A program made the translations under genes and the position numbers. A stretch of DNA of 64,000 nucleotides from Roseibium sp. (lineage in GTDB: Bacteria > Pseudomonadota > Alphaproteobacteria > Rhizobiales > Stappiaceae), in assembly GCA_017643925.1 (NCBI GenBank), contig JAEPML010000012.1:106652-170651 (forward strand). Reading direction: 5' to 3'. The notes under the pieces are model-generated. The model ran no database searches. It saw nothing but the letters and a program-made list of their open reading frames with translations, and was not told the DNA's origin. Each line of letters begins with the position of its first letter. Position 1 is the stretch's first letter. Below, piece by piece: positions 17,298 through 26,101 of this stretch.

Positions 17298-17430
17298 CTT
17301 TTTCCCGCTGCGCTCCGCTGGTTGATCAAGGAAATTATGTCCCTGCAAATCCAGTATATAGGCCAAAACCAACAATCTGTCGAGAAAGACACTTGACCAC
17401 TATACGATGCAAATGTACCGTTAAGCAATA

Positions 17431-17443
17431 CAGTGATACACTG
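17431..17443 (+). promoter_or_regulatory. candidate IclR operator upstream of the cyclase operon
   Basis: Perfect inverted repeat CAGTG-ATA-CACTG, 20 bases before the cyclase start codon. A minus-35-like TTGACC (17393-17398) lies upstream, but the matching minus-10 is weak. Confidence 0.45.
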
Positions 17444-17462
17444 ACTGACGGGAGGAATACAT

Positions 17463-18302
17463 ATGTCAGTGACAATTCGCGGACTCGAGTTTCAGGAGAA
17501 CCTGAACAACGACATGGGCGTGGAGTTCTACAACCTCTCCCACCGCTACGGCTTCCAGTGCCCGAACTGGCCTTACTTCAAGGACGTCGCGATTGAACGG
17601 AAGCACTACATGGCAAAGTCCGGTGTGCTTTCGCAGACGATCACCACGACCATGCACGTAACGACCCACATCGATGCGCCGGCTCACGTTGTCCAGGGCA
17701 CGCCCTTCATCGATGAAGTCCCCCTGCCCCATTTCTTTGGTTCAGGCCTTGTTGTTTCCATTCCGAAGGAAAAGTGGGAACCGATCACCGGAGACGATCT
17801 GGAAAAGGCCTGCGGCCATGCCATCCGCAAGAATGATGTTCTCCTCATCAACACCGGCTGGCACAAGCAATATGAGGACGGCGACTACTTCGCGTATTGC
17901 CCGGGCCTCGTCCCCTCCGCCGCCGACTGGATGGTAGAAAAAGGCATCAAGGTTGTCGGGCACGACACTCAAGCCAACGACCATCCCCTTGCCACAGCCA
18001 TCGGCCCGCAGCGCAATGGCCCCATTCTGCCGCACCTGGAGGAAGAGTACCGGGAGTGGTCCGGGGGTCGTGACTGGAAAGATGACTTCCCCGAGTGGGA
18101 ACCTGTGCACAACAAGCTTTTCAGCAATGGCATTCTCGGCATTGAAAATGTCGGCGGCGACCTTGATGCCGTGACCGGCAAGCGGTGCACCTTCGCCTTC
18201 TTCCCCTGGAACTGGGACCGTGGCGACGGCTGCATCATCCGCCTGGTTGCCATGATCGATCGCGGTCAACAGTACCGCATCGAGGCAGGCGAACCCTTCT
18301 GA
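17463..18302 (+). CDS. cyclase family protein (kynurenine formamidase-like metal hydrolase)
   Basis: 279 residues, good GGGAGGA ribosome site. The metal-binding signature of the cyclase family is present as MHVTTHIDAPAHV (about residues 61-73), and the second half has GHDTQANDHPLA. Members hydrolyse amide or lactone bonds (kynurenine formamidase, isatin hydrolase) with a divalent metal. It is the first gene of the IclR-controlled operon and is separated from the rest by a strong hairpin, so it may be made at a higher level. It probably opens a ring or removes an acyl group from the imported substrate (inference). Confidence 0.85.
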   Translation: MSVTIRGLEFQENLNNDMGVEFYNLSHRYGFQCPNWPYFKDVAIERKHYMAKSGVLSQTITTTMHVTTHIDAPAHVVQGTPFIDEVPLPHFFGSGLVVSIPKEKWEPITGDDLEKACGHAIRKNDVLLINTGWHKQYEDGDYFAYCPGLVPSAADWMVEKGIKVVGHDTQANDHPLATAIGPQRNGPILPHLEEEYREWSGGRDWKDDFPEWEPVHNKLFSNGILGIENVGGDLDAVTGKRCTFAFFPWNWDRGDGCIIRLVAMIDRGQQYRIEAGEPF

Positions 18303-18310
18303 TCCGAACG

Positions 18311-18331
18311 GGGCCGCCCTCGCGGCGGCCC
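18311..18331 (+). promoter_or_regulatory. intercistronic hairpin after the cyclase gene
   Basis: Perfect eight-base arms GGGCCGCC / GGCGGCCC with a five-base loop, nine bases after the cyclase stop and 25 bases before the cupin start. No T-run, so differential mRNA stability is more likely than termination. Confidence 0.55.
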
Positions 18332-18356
18332 GGCATGCTGCGTCTTGGAGGAAGCC

Positions 18357-18704
18357 ATGCTCGTAAAGCGTTTTGAAGAAGCGCAGCCCTATGAGGCCCC
18401 GAACCACCGCGATGTGGTCGGTTTGCGCTTGCAGGGGTTTGAGGAAGGAGGTCCAAAAAACCAGTGGATCGGCCTCAGCCAGTTCCTGCCAGGCGGTGGA
18501 GCCGGACCGGACTCGACCCCTTTCGAAAAAGTCTATGTCGTCCTTGAGGGTGAAATGACCGTCATGTCCGGCGGCAAAGAGACCGTTCTGAAGAAGTATG
18601 ACAGCTGCACCGTCGCACCGGACGAGGTCAGGACCATCGAGAACCGGTCCAACCATGTTTGCACCATGCTTGTCGTTATCCCCTATCCGCCGGAGGCAAA
18701 CTGA
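18357..18704 (+). CDS. cupin-domain protein, metal ligands apparently absent
   Basis: 115 residues from the ATG at 18357, chosen because GGAGGA lies five bases upstream. Single cupin barrel: motif 1 region LPGGGAGPDSTPFEKVYVVLEGEM and motif 2 region APDEVRTIENRSN. The positions normally held by the two motif-1 histidines carry other residues, and the motif-2 histidine is replaced (Val/Arg), while the Glu in FEKVYVVLEG is kept. The protein may therefore bind a ligand without a classical metal centre. The stop overlaps the SDR start by one base. Confidence 0.78.
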   Translation: MLVKRFEEAQPYEAPNHRDVVGLRLQGFEEGGPKNQWIGLSQFLPGGGAGPDSTPFEKVYVVLEGEMTVMSGGKETVLKKYDSCTVAPDEVRTIENRSNHVCTMLVVIPYPPEAN

Positions 18705-19504
18705 TGGCCGATGTCTGGACCCACCCGCTCGAGCTCTTTGACATTAAGGACAAGGTTGCCCTTGTGACCGGCGCAACGGGAGCTTTTGGCGCAGTTGCTG
18801 CCAACGCGCTCGCGGGCGCCGGCTGCGACCTCGTGCTGGCTGCCGGCAACAAGAAAGCGTTGGAGAACGTTGCCGAAGAGTGCCGTGCCAAGGGGGCTGC
18901 CGTTGAGACCGTCAACAAACGGCCTTCAAACGCAGAGGTTTGCGAGGAACTCGTAGAAGCCTGCGCCCGGCATCACGGCTCCCTGGACATCCTAGTCGTC
19001 GCCTCGGGCATGAACAAAGTCGCCAAGATCAACGACCTTGCGCCGGAAGACTTTTCCAATGTGATGGAAGCCAATGTGACCCAGTCCTGGCTGTTGGCAC
19101 GGGCGGCGACCGCGCAGATGATGAAGCAACCGCAAGGCGGCAAGATCGTTCTGGTCTCCTCGGCACGCGGCCTTCTTGGCCACCCGGCCGGATACACCGC
19201 CTATTGCGCCTCAAAAGCTGCCGTCGATGGCATCACGAAGGCCCTGGGCTGCGAACTTGGTGCGGACAACATCACGGTCAATGCGATTGCCCCCACCGTC
19301 TTCAGGTCCCCACTTACAGCCTGGATGTTCGAAGATGACGAACTGGCAAAAGGCTTCCGCGACGGTTTCCTTGCCCGCGTACCCAAGGCCCGGCTCGGTG
19401 AGCCGGAGGACCTGATCGGCCCGTTGCTGTTCCTGTCATCCAAGGCGTCGGATTTCTACACCGGCCATATTCTGTATGCAGACGGCGGCTACACGGCAGG
19501 ATGA
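18704..19504 (+). CDS. short-chain dehydrogenase/reductase
   Basis: 266 residues from the ATG at 18704 (TGATG overlap with the cupin gene). Rossmann motif VTGATGAFGAVAA (residues 18-30), NAG-equivalent VVASGMNK, catalytic Ser in VLVSSARG and Tyr/Lys in YTAYCASKAAVDG, and a C-terminal SSKASDFYTGHILYADGGYTAG. NAD(P)-dependent alcohol/ketone interconversion is expected. It overlaps the next dehydrogenase gene by four bases (ATGA), so two successive redox steps are likely in this pathway. Confidence 0.9.
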   Translation: MADVWTHPLELFDIKDKVALVTGATGAFGAVAANALAGAGCDLVLAAGNKKALENVAEECRAKGAAVETVNKRPSNAEVCEELVEACARHHGSLDILVVASGMNKVAKINDLAPEDFSNVMEANVTQSWLLARAATAQMMKQPQGGKIVLVSSARGLLGHPAGYTAYCASKAAVDGITKALGCELGADNITVNAIAPTVFRSPLTAWMFEDDELAKGFRDGFLARVPKARLGEPEDLIGPLLFLSSKASDFYTGHILYADGGYTAG

Positions 19505-20430
19505 CGATGACGGAGATGAAAAACATCGCTGTTCTCGGTGCCGGTCTCATGGGGCACGGCATTGCCTTGACCTTTGCCCGGGCCGGCCATCAGGTGAAGG
19601 TCTATGACGCTTTTCCGGCAAGCCTTGACGCTCTCCACGACCGGGTACGGGACAGCCTGATAGCGCTCGGCGCAGAAAAAACAGAGGTGGCAGACACAAT
19701 CGCGCGGGTTTGCCCGGAACCGGACCTGGCCGAATGTGTCAGGGAAGCCGATTTCGTTTTCGAGGCCGCGCCGGAAAAGCCTGAGCTGAAACGATCACTC
19801 TTTGCAGATGTCGAGAAACACGCCTCGATCAACGCGGTCTTTGCATCCAACACGTCCGTAATTCCGATTACCTCGATCATGTCCGGGCTCAACGACCGCT
19901 GGCGCGCGCTGGGCACGCACTGGTGGAACCCGCCGCACATGATCCCGCTCGTGGAGGTGATCCGGACCGAATGGACCGCTGAGAGCACGATCGCAAGCAC
20001 CGTCGATCTGCTCGCCTCTGTCGGCAAAACCCCGGTCCGCGTCGAAAAGGACGTTGCCGGTTTCATCGGCAATCGACTGCAGCACGCCATGTGGCGCGAA
20101 GCGATCAATCTCGTGGAAACCGGGGTTTGCTCTGCTGCCGACGTGGACACGGTGGTCAACACCAGTTTCGGGCGCCGCCTGTCGGTACTCGGGCCCATGG
20201 CCAATGCAGACCTGGTCGGCACGGACCTGACACTCGACATCCACGAAAACATCTTGGCCGATCTCGACAATCGGCCCGCACCTTCCCCTCTTCTGGGTGA
20301 ACTTGTGGAGGCAGGAAAACTCGGAATGAAAAGCGGGGAAGGTTTTCAGAACTGGACGCCGGAACAAGCGGACGAAGTCCGCCAACGCGTCGCGGCTCAC
20401 CTACGGAGACTGGAAACGATCTTGAGCTGA
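19501..20430 (+). CDS. 3-hydroxyacyl-CoA dehydrogenase family enzyme (beta-hydroxy acid dehydrogenase)
   Basis: 309 residues. NAD-binding site IAVLGAGLMGHGIALTFARAGH at the N-terminus; the catalytic His region is GTHWWNPPHMIPLVEVI, with the conserved EKDVAGFIGNRLQHAMWREAINLV after it. The length and the single C-terminal domain match the branch that includes carnitine 3-dehydrogenase and L-gulonate 3-dehydrogenase, which act on free beta-hydroxy acids rather than CoA esters. Product would be a beta-keto acid, exactly the substrate type of the BKACE encoded downstream. Specific substrate unknown. Confidence 0.88.
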   Translation: MTMTEMKNIAVLGAGLMGHGIALTFARAGHQVKVYDAFPASLDALHDRVRDSLIALGAEKTEVADTIARVCPEPDLAECVREADFVFEAAPEKPELKRSLFADVEKHASINAVFASNTSVIPITSIMSGLNDRWRALGTHWWNPPHMIPLVEVIRTEWTAESTIASTVDLLASVGKTPVRVEKDVAGFIGNRLQHAMWREAINLVETGVCSAADVDTVVNTSFGRRLSVLGPMANADLVGTDLTLDIHENILADLDNRPAPSPLLGELVEAGKLGMKSGEGFQNWTPEQADEVRQRVAAHLRRLETILS

Positions 20431-20472
20431 CGCTTCTTGCGACCATGAACAGCGCATCTGGGAGGAAAGACG

Positions 20473-21759
20473 ATGACGTTCAATGGGAAGAAAACAGGTA
20501 TTACCCGTCGAGGCTTCATGGCCGGGGCAACGGTTGGACTGGCAGCGCCTGCCATTCTGACACGGACCCGCGCCTATGCGGCCGACCCGGTCATCAAGCT
20601 GGGCCATGTCAGCCCGCGCACCGGCCCGCTCGCCGGCTTTGCCGAGGCCGACGACTATGTCCTCGCCGGCATCCAGAAGGCCCTCGCTGGCGGCATCGAG
20701 AACAACGGCAAGTCCTACCAGGTCGAGATCATCTCGAAGGACAGTCAGTCCAACCCGAACCGGGCCGCGGAAGTTGCTTCGGAGCTGATCCTGGGCGAGG
20801 AAGTCGACATCATACTGGCGGCCTCCACACCGGACACGACCAACCCGGTATCCGACCAGGCGGAACTCAACGAGGTCCCCTGCATCACGACCGACTGTCC
20901 CTGGCAGCCCTATTTCTTCGGCCGCAATGGCGATCCCGCCCAGGGCTTCGACTACACCTATCACTTCTTCTGGGGTCTGGAAGATGTCATCAAGGCCTTC
21001 CTCGCGCTCTGGGAGGAAAGCGGCGTTGCTCGTAACGTCGGCGGCCTTTTCCCCAACGACGCAGACGGCAATGCCTGGGGTGATGAAATTCACGGCTTCC
21101 CGCCGGCCCTGATCGGCAGCGGTTTCGAACTGACGGACCCGGGTCGCTATCAGCCGCTCACCGATGACTTTTCCTCGCACATCTCCGCCTTCAAGGATGC
21201 GGGCTGCGAGATCGTGACCGGCAACATGATCCCGCCGGATTTCGGCACTTTCTGGTCGCAGGCCGCCCAGCAGGGTTTCAATCCGAAAGTTGTCACCATC
21301 GGCAAGGCCCTGCTTTTCCCGTCCGTGATTGAATCGCTCGGAGACCGCGGTGACGGGCTGACGTCGGAAATCTGGTGGACCCCCAACCATCCGTTCTCCT
21401 CATCCCTGACCGGGGAAAGCGCGAAACAGCTGGCCGACGGCTACACCGCGTCTTCCGGTCGCCCCTGGACCCAGCCGATCGGCTTCAAGCACGCCCTGTT
21501 CGAGGTCACGGCCGACGTCATCAAACGCAGTGCCGATCTCGACGATCCGAACGCCATCCTCGAGGCAATTGCCTCCACCGACCTTCCGACCGTCGTCGGG
21601 CACGTCAACTGGGACTTCGGTCCGGTCAAGAACGTTTCCAAGACACCGCTGGTCGCCGGTCAGTGGCAGAAGGGTGCCAACGGAATGGAACTGGTCATTA
21701 CGTCAAACCACAGCGCGCCGGAGATCCCCACCACCGGCACACTGAAACTCCTGTCGTAA
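20473..21759 (+). CDS. Liv-type ABC transporter substrate-binding protein
   Basis: 428 residues with a Tat-like signal (ITRRGFMAGATVGLAAPAIL, mature from about residue 37, AADPVIKLGHVSP). The family-6/Liv-type binding fold follows: RTGPLAGFAEADDYVLAG, the ILAASTPDTTNPVSDQAE segment and a long second lobe. It delivers the operon's substrate to LivHMGF. The length is longer than for classical LivK, as is common in this amide/aromatic-binding branch. A perfect hairpin follows the stop. Confidence 0.9.
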   Translation: MTFNGKKTGITRRGFMAGATVGLAAPAILTRTRAYAADPVIKLGHVSPRTGPLAGFAEADDYVLAGIQKALAGGIENNGKSYQVEIISKDSQSNPNRAAEVASELILGEEVDIILAASTPDTTNPVSDQAELNEVPCITTDCPWQPYFFGRNGDPAQGFDYTYHFFWGLEDVIKAFLALWEESGVARNVGGLFPNDADGNAWGDEIHGFPPALIGSGFELTDPGRYQPLTDDFSSHISAFKDAGCEIVTGNMIPPDFGTFWSQAAQQGFNPKVVTIGKALLFPSVIESLGDRGDGLTSEIWWTPNHPFSSSLTGESAKQLADGYTASSGRPWTQPIGFKHALFEVTADVIKRSADLDDPNAILEAIASTDLPTVVGHVNWDFGPVKNVSKTPLVAGQWQKGANGMELVITSNHSAPEIPTTGTLKLLS

Positions 21760-21768
21760 TGCTCATAA

Positions 21769-21793
21769 GGGGCACGGCCATGCGCCGTGCCCC
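21769..21793 (+). promoter_or_regulatory. intercistronic hairpin after the ABC binding-protein gene
   Basis: Perfect ten-base arms GGGGCACGGC / GCCGTGCCCC with a five-base loop, nine bases beyond the stop codon. Same placement as in the TRAP and TTT operons of this window. Confidence 0.65.
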
Positions 21794-21816
21794 CCTCCCT
21801 CACCAGAGAGACTTTG

Positions 21817-22545
21817 ATGGCGCCGGTTGTCGAACTGAAAAACCTGTCCAAGGCCTACGGAGCAATTACCGTGGCCGACGACCTCTCCTATTCGCTGGCA
21901 GCAGGAGAAGCCCTTGGTGTGATCGGACCAAACGGGGCCGGAAAGACCTCGATGTTCAACCTGATCACCGGGTCGATCCAGTCCGACAGTGGAAGCATCA
22001 ACTTCAACGGAACCGATATCACCCGATCCTCGGCCGCGAAGCGGTGCCGCATGGGCATTGCCCGGTCGTTCCAGATTCCGCAGCCTTTCACCGGCATGAC
22101 GGTTTTCGAAAATGTGCTGGTTGCCGCCACCCACGGAGCTGGCCTGCCGACCTCGCAAGCCAATGACCACTGCCTGGAGATGCTGGAACTTACTGGCCTG
22201 ATCGGCAAGTCGAACGATCTTTCCGGGAAATTGACCCTGCTTGGCCGCAAACGCCTGGAGCTGGCACGCGCCCTGTGTGCCAAACCAAAGCTGCTCCTGC
22301 TCGACGAGATCGCCGGAGGCCTCACCGAGAACGAATGTCACGACCTGGTGGACACGATCAACACGATCCGCGGCACGGGCATTTCGATCATCTGGATCGA
22401 ACATATCGTTCATGCCCTGCTGTCCGTGGTCGACCGGTTAATCGTGATCGATTTCGGCAAGAAGATTGCCGATGGCGACCCGAAGGAAACCATGGCCAGC
22501 CAGGTCGTTCAGGAAATCTACATGGGAGTGGACGCCGATGCCTGA
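21817..22545 (+). CDS. livG: ABC transporter ATP-binding protein, LivG-like
   Basis: 242 residues from the ATG at 21817 with GAGAGAC upstream. Walker [13 protein letters not shown], signature region [16 protein letters not shown], Walker [11 protein letters not shown], and the LivG hallmark [27 protein letters not shown]. The signature motif is degenerate (no LSGGQ), as in some LivG proteins. Pairs with LivF to power import. Overlaps livF by eight bases. Confidence 0.92.
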   Translation: MAPVVELKNLSKAYGAITVADDLSYSLAAGEALGVIGPNGAGKTSMFNLITGSIQSDSGSINFNGTDITRSSAAKRCRMGIARSFQIPQPFTGMTVFENVLVAATHGAGLPTSQANDHCLEMLELTGLIGKSNDLSGKLTLLGRKRLELARALCAKPKLLLLDEIAGGLTENECHDLVDTINTIRGTGISIIWIEHIVHALLSVVDRLIVIDFGKKIADGDPKETMASQVVQEIYMGVDADA

Positions 22546-23242
22546 CGCGCTCCTCGCAACCCGGGAACTCGACGCCTTTTATGGGGACTTTCAGGCCCTC
22601 TTCGGGGTCGAGATCGCCATTGAACCCGGTGAAGTCATCGCCATCATTGGCGCAAACGGAGCCGGCAAGACCACCTTGATGCGCTCGATCACGGGTCTGC
22701 TCAACAATTCCCCTGAAATGGTGACCTATCGTGGCCATGAAATCGGCAGCTTGCGCGCCGACCTCATTGCCAGGCGGGGCATCGCGATGGTGCCCGAAGG
22801 GCGCCAGTTGTTCCAGTCACTTTCCGTGGAAGAAAACCTGATCATCGGCGGTCAGATGGGCCGCAAGGGTCCCTGGACGCTGGAACGGATCTTCGAGCTC
22901 TTTCCTGTTCTGAAGGAAAGACGGGCCGTGCCGGCGACTGCCCTGTCCGGCGGACAGCAGCAGATGGTGGCCATCGGGCGGGCCCTCATGTCCAACCCGG
23001 ATCTCCTGCTCTTCGACGAGATCAGCCTCGGCCTCGCCCCGATCATAATCAAGTCGATCTACGACGCCCTGCCCAACATCATCGGAGACGGCATGAGCAC
23101 AATCATCGTCGAACAGGACATCGCCAAGGCTCTCAGCGTGGCGACCCGCGTCTACTGCATGCAGGAGGGCCGGATTTCGCTGGAAGGTCGTTCTGACGCC
23201 CTGAGCCGCGAGCAGATCAGCGCCGCCTATTTCGGAGTCTGA
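22538..23242 (+). CDS. livF: ABC transporter ATP-binding protein, LivF-like
   Basis: 234 residues from the ATG at 22538. Walker A GANGAGKTTLMR, signature LSGGQQQMVAIGRALM, Walker B LLLFDEISLGLAP, and the LivF C-terminal IVEQDIAKALSVATRVYCMQEGRI. Second nucleotide-binding subunit of the operon's importer. Confidence 0.93.
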   Translation: MPDALLATRELDAFYGDFQALFGVEIAIEPGEVIAIIGANGAGKTTLMRSITGLLNNSPEMVTYRGHEIGSLRADLIARRGIAMVPEGRQLFQSLSVEENLIIGGQMGRKGPWTLERIFELFPVLKERRAVPATALSGGQQQMVAIGRALMSNPDLLLFDEISLGLAPIIIKSIYDALPNIIGDGMSTIIVEQDIAKALSVATRVYCMQEGRISLEGRSDALSREQISAAYFGV

Positions 23243-23243
23243 C

Positions 23244-24107
23244 ATGGATTGGATCAACGCGATCATACAGGGCATTCTGCTTGGCGGTCTCTACGCCCTT
23301 TTTGCCGCCGGCCTGTCACTGATCTTCGGCGTCATGCGCCTGGTCAATATCGCCCATGGCGACTTCATCGTGCTGGCAGCGTTCCTGGCGCTGTCCACCA
23401 CGACACTACTGGGCATCAATCCGCTGATGGCGCTGGTAATCATCGTTCCGGTCATGGCCGGCATTGGGTATGTACTCCAGCGCAGTGTTCTCAATCAAAC
23501 GCTGGGCGACGATATCCTGCCACCCCTTCTGGTGACGTTTGGCCTGTCCATCATCATCCAGAACGCGCTCCTGGAGATCTACAGCGCGGATCCGCAGAAG
23601 ATGAATGCAGGCCCTATCGAAACGGCCAGCATTGCGGTACCCGGCGGCCTCAACATCGGTGTCTTGCCGCTGCTGATGTTTGTCGTCGCCGTTGCTGTCA
23701 TCGCCGGATTGCAGTGGATTTTCTACCGATCCGCACTTGGGCGCGCCTTTCGCGCCGTGTCCGACAAACAGGACATTGCCCAGCTGATCGGCTTGAACAA
23801 GGCCCATGTCTTCGGTCTTGCGATGGCCCTCTCGCTTGCAGTTGTCGGCATCGCCGGCGTCTTCCTCGGCATTCGTACAAGCTTTGATCCGTCCATCGGC
23901 CCCGGGCGCCTGATCTTCGGCTTCGAAGCGGTCATCATCGGCGGTCTTGGAAACCTCTGGGGCACCCTTATTGGCGGCATCATCCTGGGTGTCAGTCAGA
24001 ATATCGGCGCCCAGATCAATCCCGGCTGGCAGCTTCTGGCCGGTCACATCGCCTTCCTGATCGTTCTTGCGGTTAAGCCGCGCGGCCTGTTTCCACGGAT
24101 CGACTGA
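23244..24107 (+). CDS. livH: branched-chain-type ABC transporter permease, LivH-like
   Basis: 287 residues with about eight membrane helices. Typical LivH features: GILLGGLYALFAAGLSLIFGVMRLVNIAHGDF near the N-terminus, the coupling-helix region GRAFRAVSDKQDIAQLIGLNKAHVF, and GFEAVIIGGLGNLWGTLIGG. Stop and livM start overlap by one base. Confidence 0.93.
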   Translation: MDWINAIIQGILLGGLYALFAAGLSLIFGVMRLVNIAHGDFIVLAAFLALSTTTLLGINPLMALVIIVPVMAGIGYVLQRSVLNQTLGDDILPPLLVTFGLSIIIQNALLEIYSADPQKMNAGPIETASIAVPGGLNIGVLPLLMFVVAVAVIAGLQWIFYRSALGRAFRAVSDKQDIAQLIGLNKAHVFGLAMALSLAVVGIAGVFLGIRTSFDPSIGPGRLIFGFEAVIIGGLGNLWGTLIGGIILGVSQNIGAQINPGWQLLAGHIAFLIVLAVKPRGLFPRID

Positions 24108-25129
24108 TGTCTTCTTCAAGCTACACGATTTCCAGATCATCGCGCGCAAGCCGGCTGGCGGCCATCTTCGGCATCCTGCTGCTCGTCGCCCTCGCGGCCG
24201 CTCCCTGGTGGGCAGGCCGTGCGGACATGCGGCTCCTGAGCGAGATCTTCCTCTACCTGTCGCTGGCGTGCCTCTGGAACCTCCTGGCTGGTTATGCCGG
24301 ACTGGTCTCGGTCGGGCAGCAGGCGTTTGTCGGCTTTGGCGGTTACATGCTGTTCGCGCTGGCGATGTTTGCCGGTCTGTCCCCTCTCGCCGCGATCCCG
24401 CTTGCCGGCCTACTCGGCGCGCTGATCGCCGTGCCTGTTGCGGTCCTGATCTTCCGTTTGAGAGGCGCCTATTTTGCCATTGGAACCTGGGTGATTGCCG
24501 AGGTGTTCCGCCTGAGTTTTGCCCAGGTATCTGCCTTGGGCGGCGGATCGGGCACAAGCCTGCCTGTTGGCATCGTCAAGGCGATGGCCTCGAACCGGTC
24601 CATGCGGGAAGCCACCACCTATTGGCTCGCGCTCGGCATGGCGGTCCTTGTGCTGGTTGTGATCTACCTGCTGCTGCGCTCACGCAACGGTCTCGCCCTG
24701 ACGGCCATCCGCGACAGCGAACTGGCATCCACCAATTACGGGATCGACATCTGGCGCCACAAGTTCGTGGTCTACGTCATTGCCGCCGGACTGACGGCGT
24801 CAACGGGCGCGTTGATCTTCCTGCAGAAACTGCGCATCTCGCCGGATGCCGCCTTCAGCGTCAACGACTGGACCGCCTTCGTCATCTTCATCGTTGTCAT
24901 CGGCGGGATCGGAACGCTCGAAGGACCGATCATCGGCGTCATCGTCTTCTTCCTCTTGCGCGAAACACTTGCCGATCTCGGGACAACCTATCTGCTGATC
25001 CTCGGCCTCGTCGCCATCGTGGTCATGCTCAAGGCTCCAAAAGGCATCTGGGGGCTGATCAAGGCCCGCTACGGCATCGAACTCTTCCCGCTGTCACGCC
25101 GCGTCGTCGACCGGGATCTGGAAAACTAG
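24107..25129 (+). CDS. livM: branched-chain-type ABC transporter permease, LivM-like
   Basis: 340 residues with about ten membrane helices. LivM-type motifs: YLSLACLWNLLAGYAGLVSVGQQAFVG, RLRGAYFAIGTWVIAEV, the coupling segment NGLALTAIRDSELASTNYGID, and VIGGIGTLEGPIIG. It completes the ABC importer of the cyclase-BKACE operon. Confidence 0.93.
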   Translation: MSSSSYTISRSSRASRLAAIFGILLLVALAAAPWWAGRADMRLLSEIFLYLSLACLWNLLAGYAGLVSVGQQAFVGFGGYMLFALAMFAGLSPLAAIPLAGLLGALIAVPVAVLIFRLRGAYFAIGTWVIAEVFRLSFAQVSALGGGSGTSLPVGIVKAMASNRSMREATTYWLALGMAVLVLVVIYLLLRSRNGLALTAIRDSELASTNYGIDIWRHKFVVYVIAAGLTASTGALIFLQKLRISPDAAFSVNDWTAFVIFIVVIGGIGTLEGPIIGVIVFFLLRETLADLGTTYLLILGLVAIVVMLKAPKGIWGLIKARYGIELFPLSRRVVDRDLEN

Positions 25130-25138
25130 GAGGCTGAC

Positions 25139-26077
25139 ATGGCCCGCAAACAGAAAAAGACCATCATCACCTGCGCCGTCACGGGAGCAATTCACACGCC
25201 TACTATGTCGGACGCCCTTCCCTTCACGGCGGAAGACATTGCTGACCAGGCAATTGAAGCTTCAAAGGCTGGCGCCTCCATCCTGCACCTGCATGCGCGC
25301 AACCCCGAAAACGGCTCTGTTTCCATTGCGCCGGACCATTTCAAGGCCTTTCTGCCCGTTATCAAGCAAGCAACCGATGCCGTGGTGAACATCTCGACCG
25401 GCGGTAGCCTGGTCAACACCATGGAAGAGCGCATCGCGCCCGCCAAATGGGCCTCCCCGGAAATGTGTTCCCTGAACATGGGCTCCATGAACTTCTCGTT
25501 TCATCCGATTGCCGACCGGATCAAGGAGTTCAAATACGACTGGGAAGAAGACTATATCCGCAACTCCGAAGGCTACATCTTCCGCAACACCTTCGCTGAC
25601 ATCCGCTATGTCGCAAACGAACTGGGCGGAGCCCATGGCGTGAAGTTCGAGCATGAATGCTACGATGTCGGCCACCTCTACAATCTGAAATTCTGCATGG
25701 ATGCGGGCCTCTTCAAGGCGCCGGTCTTCATCCAGTTCATCTTTGGCATCCTCGGTGGCATCGGACCCGATATCGACAATCTGGTCTTCATGAAACGGAC
25801 CGCCGACCGCCTCTTCGGGGACGACTACCAATGGTCCGTTCTGGGCGCGGGCGGTGCACAGATGCCTTTTGCGACAACCGCCAGCCAGATGGGGGGCAAT
25901 GTCCGTGTCGGACTTGAGGACAGCCTGATGATTTCCCGAGGCAAGCTTGCGAAGTCGAATGCCGAGCAGGTGACCAAGATCCGGCGCATCGTGGAAGATC
26001 TTGGCTGTGAGGTGGCCACTCCCGACGAGGCGCGTGAGATGCTGGATCTGAAGGGCGGCGACAGAACCGCGTTTTAA
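25139..26077 (+). CDS. beta-keto acid cleavage enzyme (BKACE, DUF849 family)
   Basis: 312 residues. Family signatures: ITCAVTGAIHTPTMSDALPFT, metal ligands His50 and His52 in ILHLHARNPENGS, NISTGGS, and GLEDSLMISRGKLAKSNAEQV at the C-terminal end. These zinc enzymes condense a beta-keto acid with acetyl-CoA to give acetoacetate and a new acyl-CoA; 3-keto-5-aminohexanoate and dehydrocarnitine cleavage are the known examples. With the beta-hydroxy acid dehydrogenase at 19501 it forms an oxidise-then-cleave pair. The side-chain specificity cannot be read by eye. Confidence 0.92.
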   Translation: MARKQKKTIITCAVTGAIHTPTMSDALPFTAEDIADQAIEASKAGASILHLHARNPENGSVSIAPDHFKAFLPVIKQATDAVVNISTGGSLVNTMEERIAPAKWASPEMCSLNMGSMNFSFHPIADRIKEFKYDWEEDYIRNSEGYIFRNTFADIRYVANELGGAHGVKFEHECYDVGHLYNLKFCMDAGLFKAPVFIQFIFGILGGIGPDIDNLVFMKRTADRLFGDDYQWSVLGAGGAQMPFATTASQMGGNVRVGLEDSLMISRGKLAKSNAEQVTKIRRIVEDLGCEVATPDEAREMLDLKGGDRTAF

Positions 26078-26101
26078 CACCCCCTTGCAGAGAAAGCGAT
26101 C

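Noticed and set aside
23406..24557. A 383-codon minus-strand open frame
   Set aside because: Antisense to livH and livM, with a composition rich in Arg/Gly/Asp typical of a shadow of membrane-protein codons.
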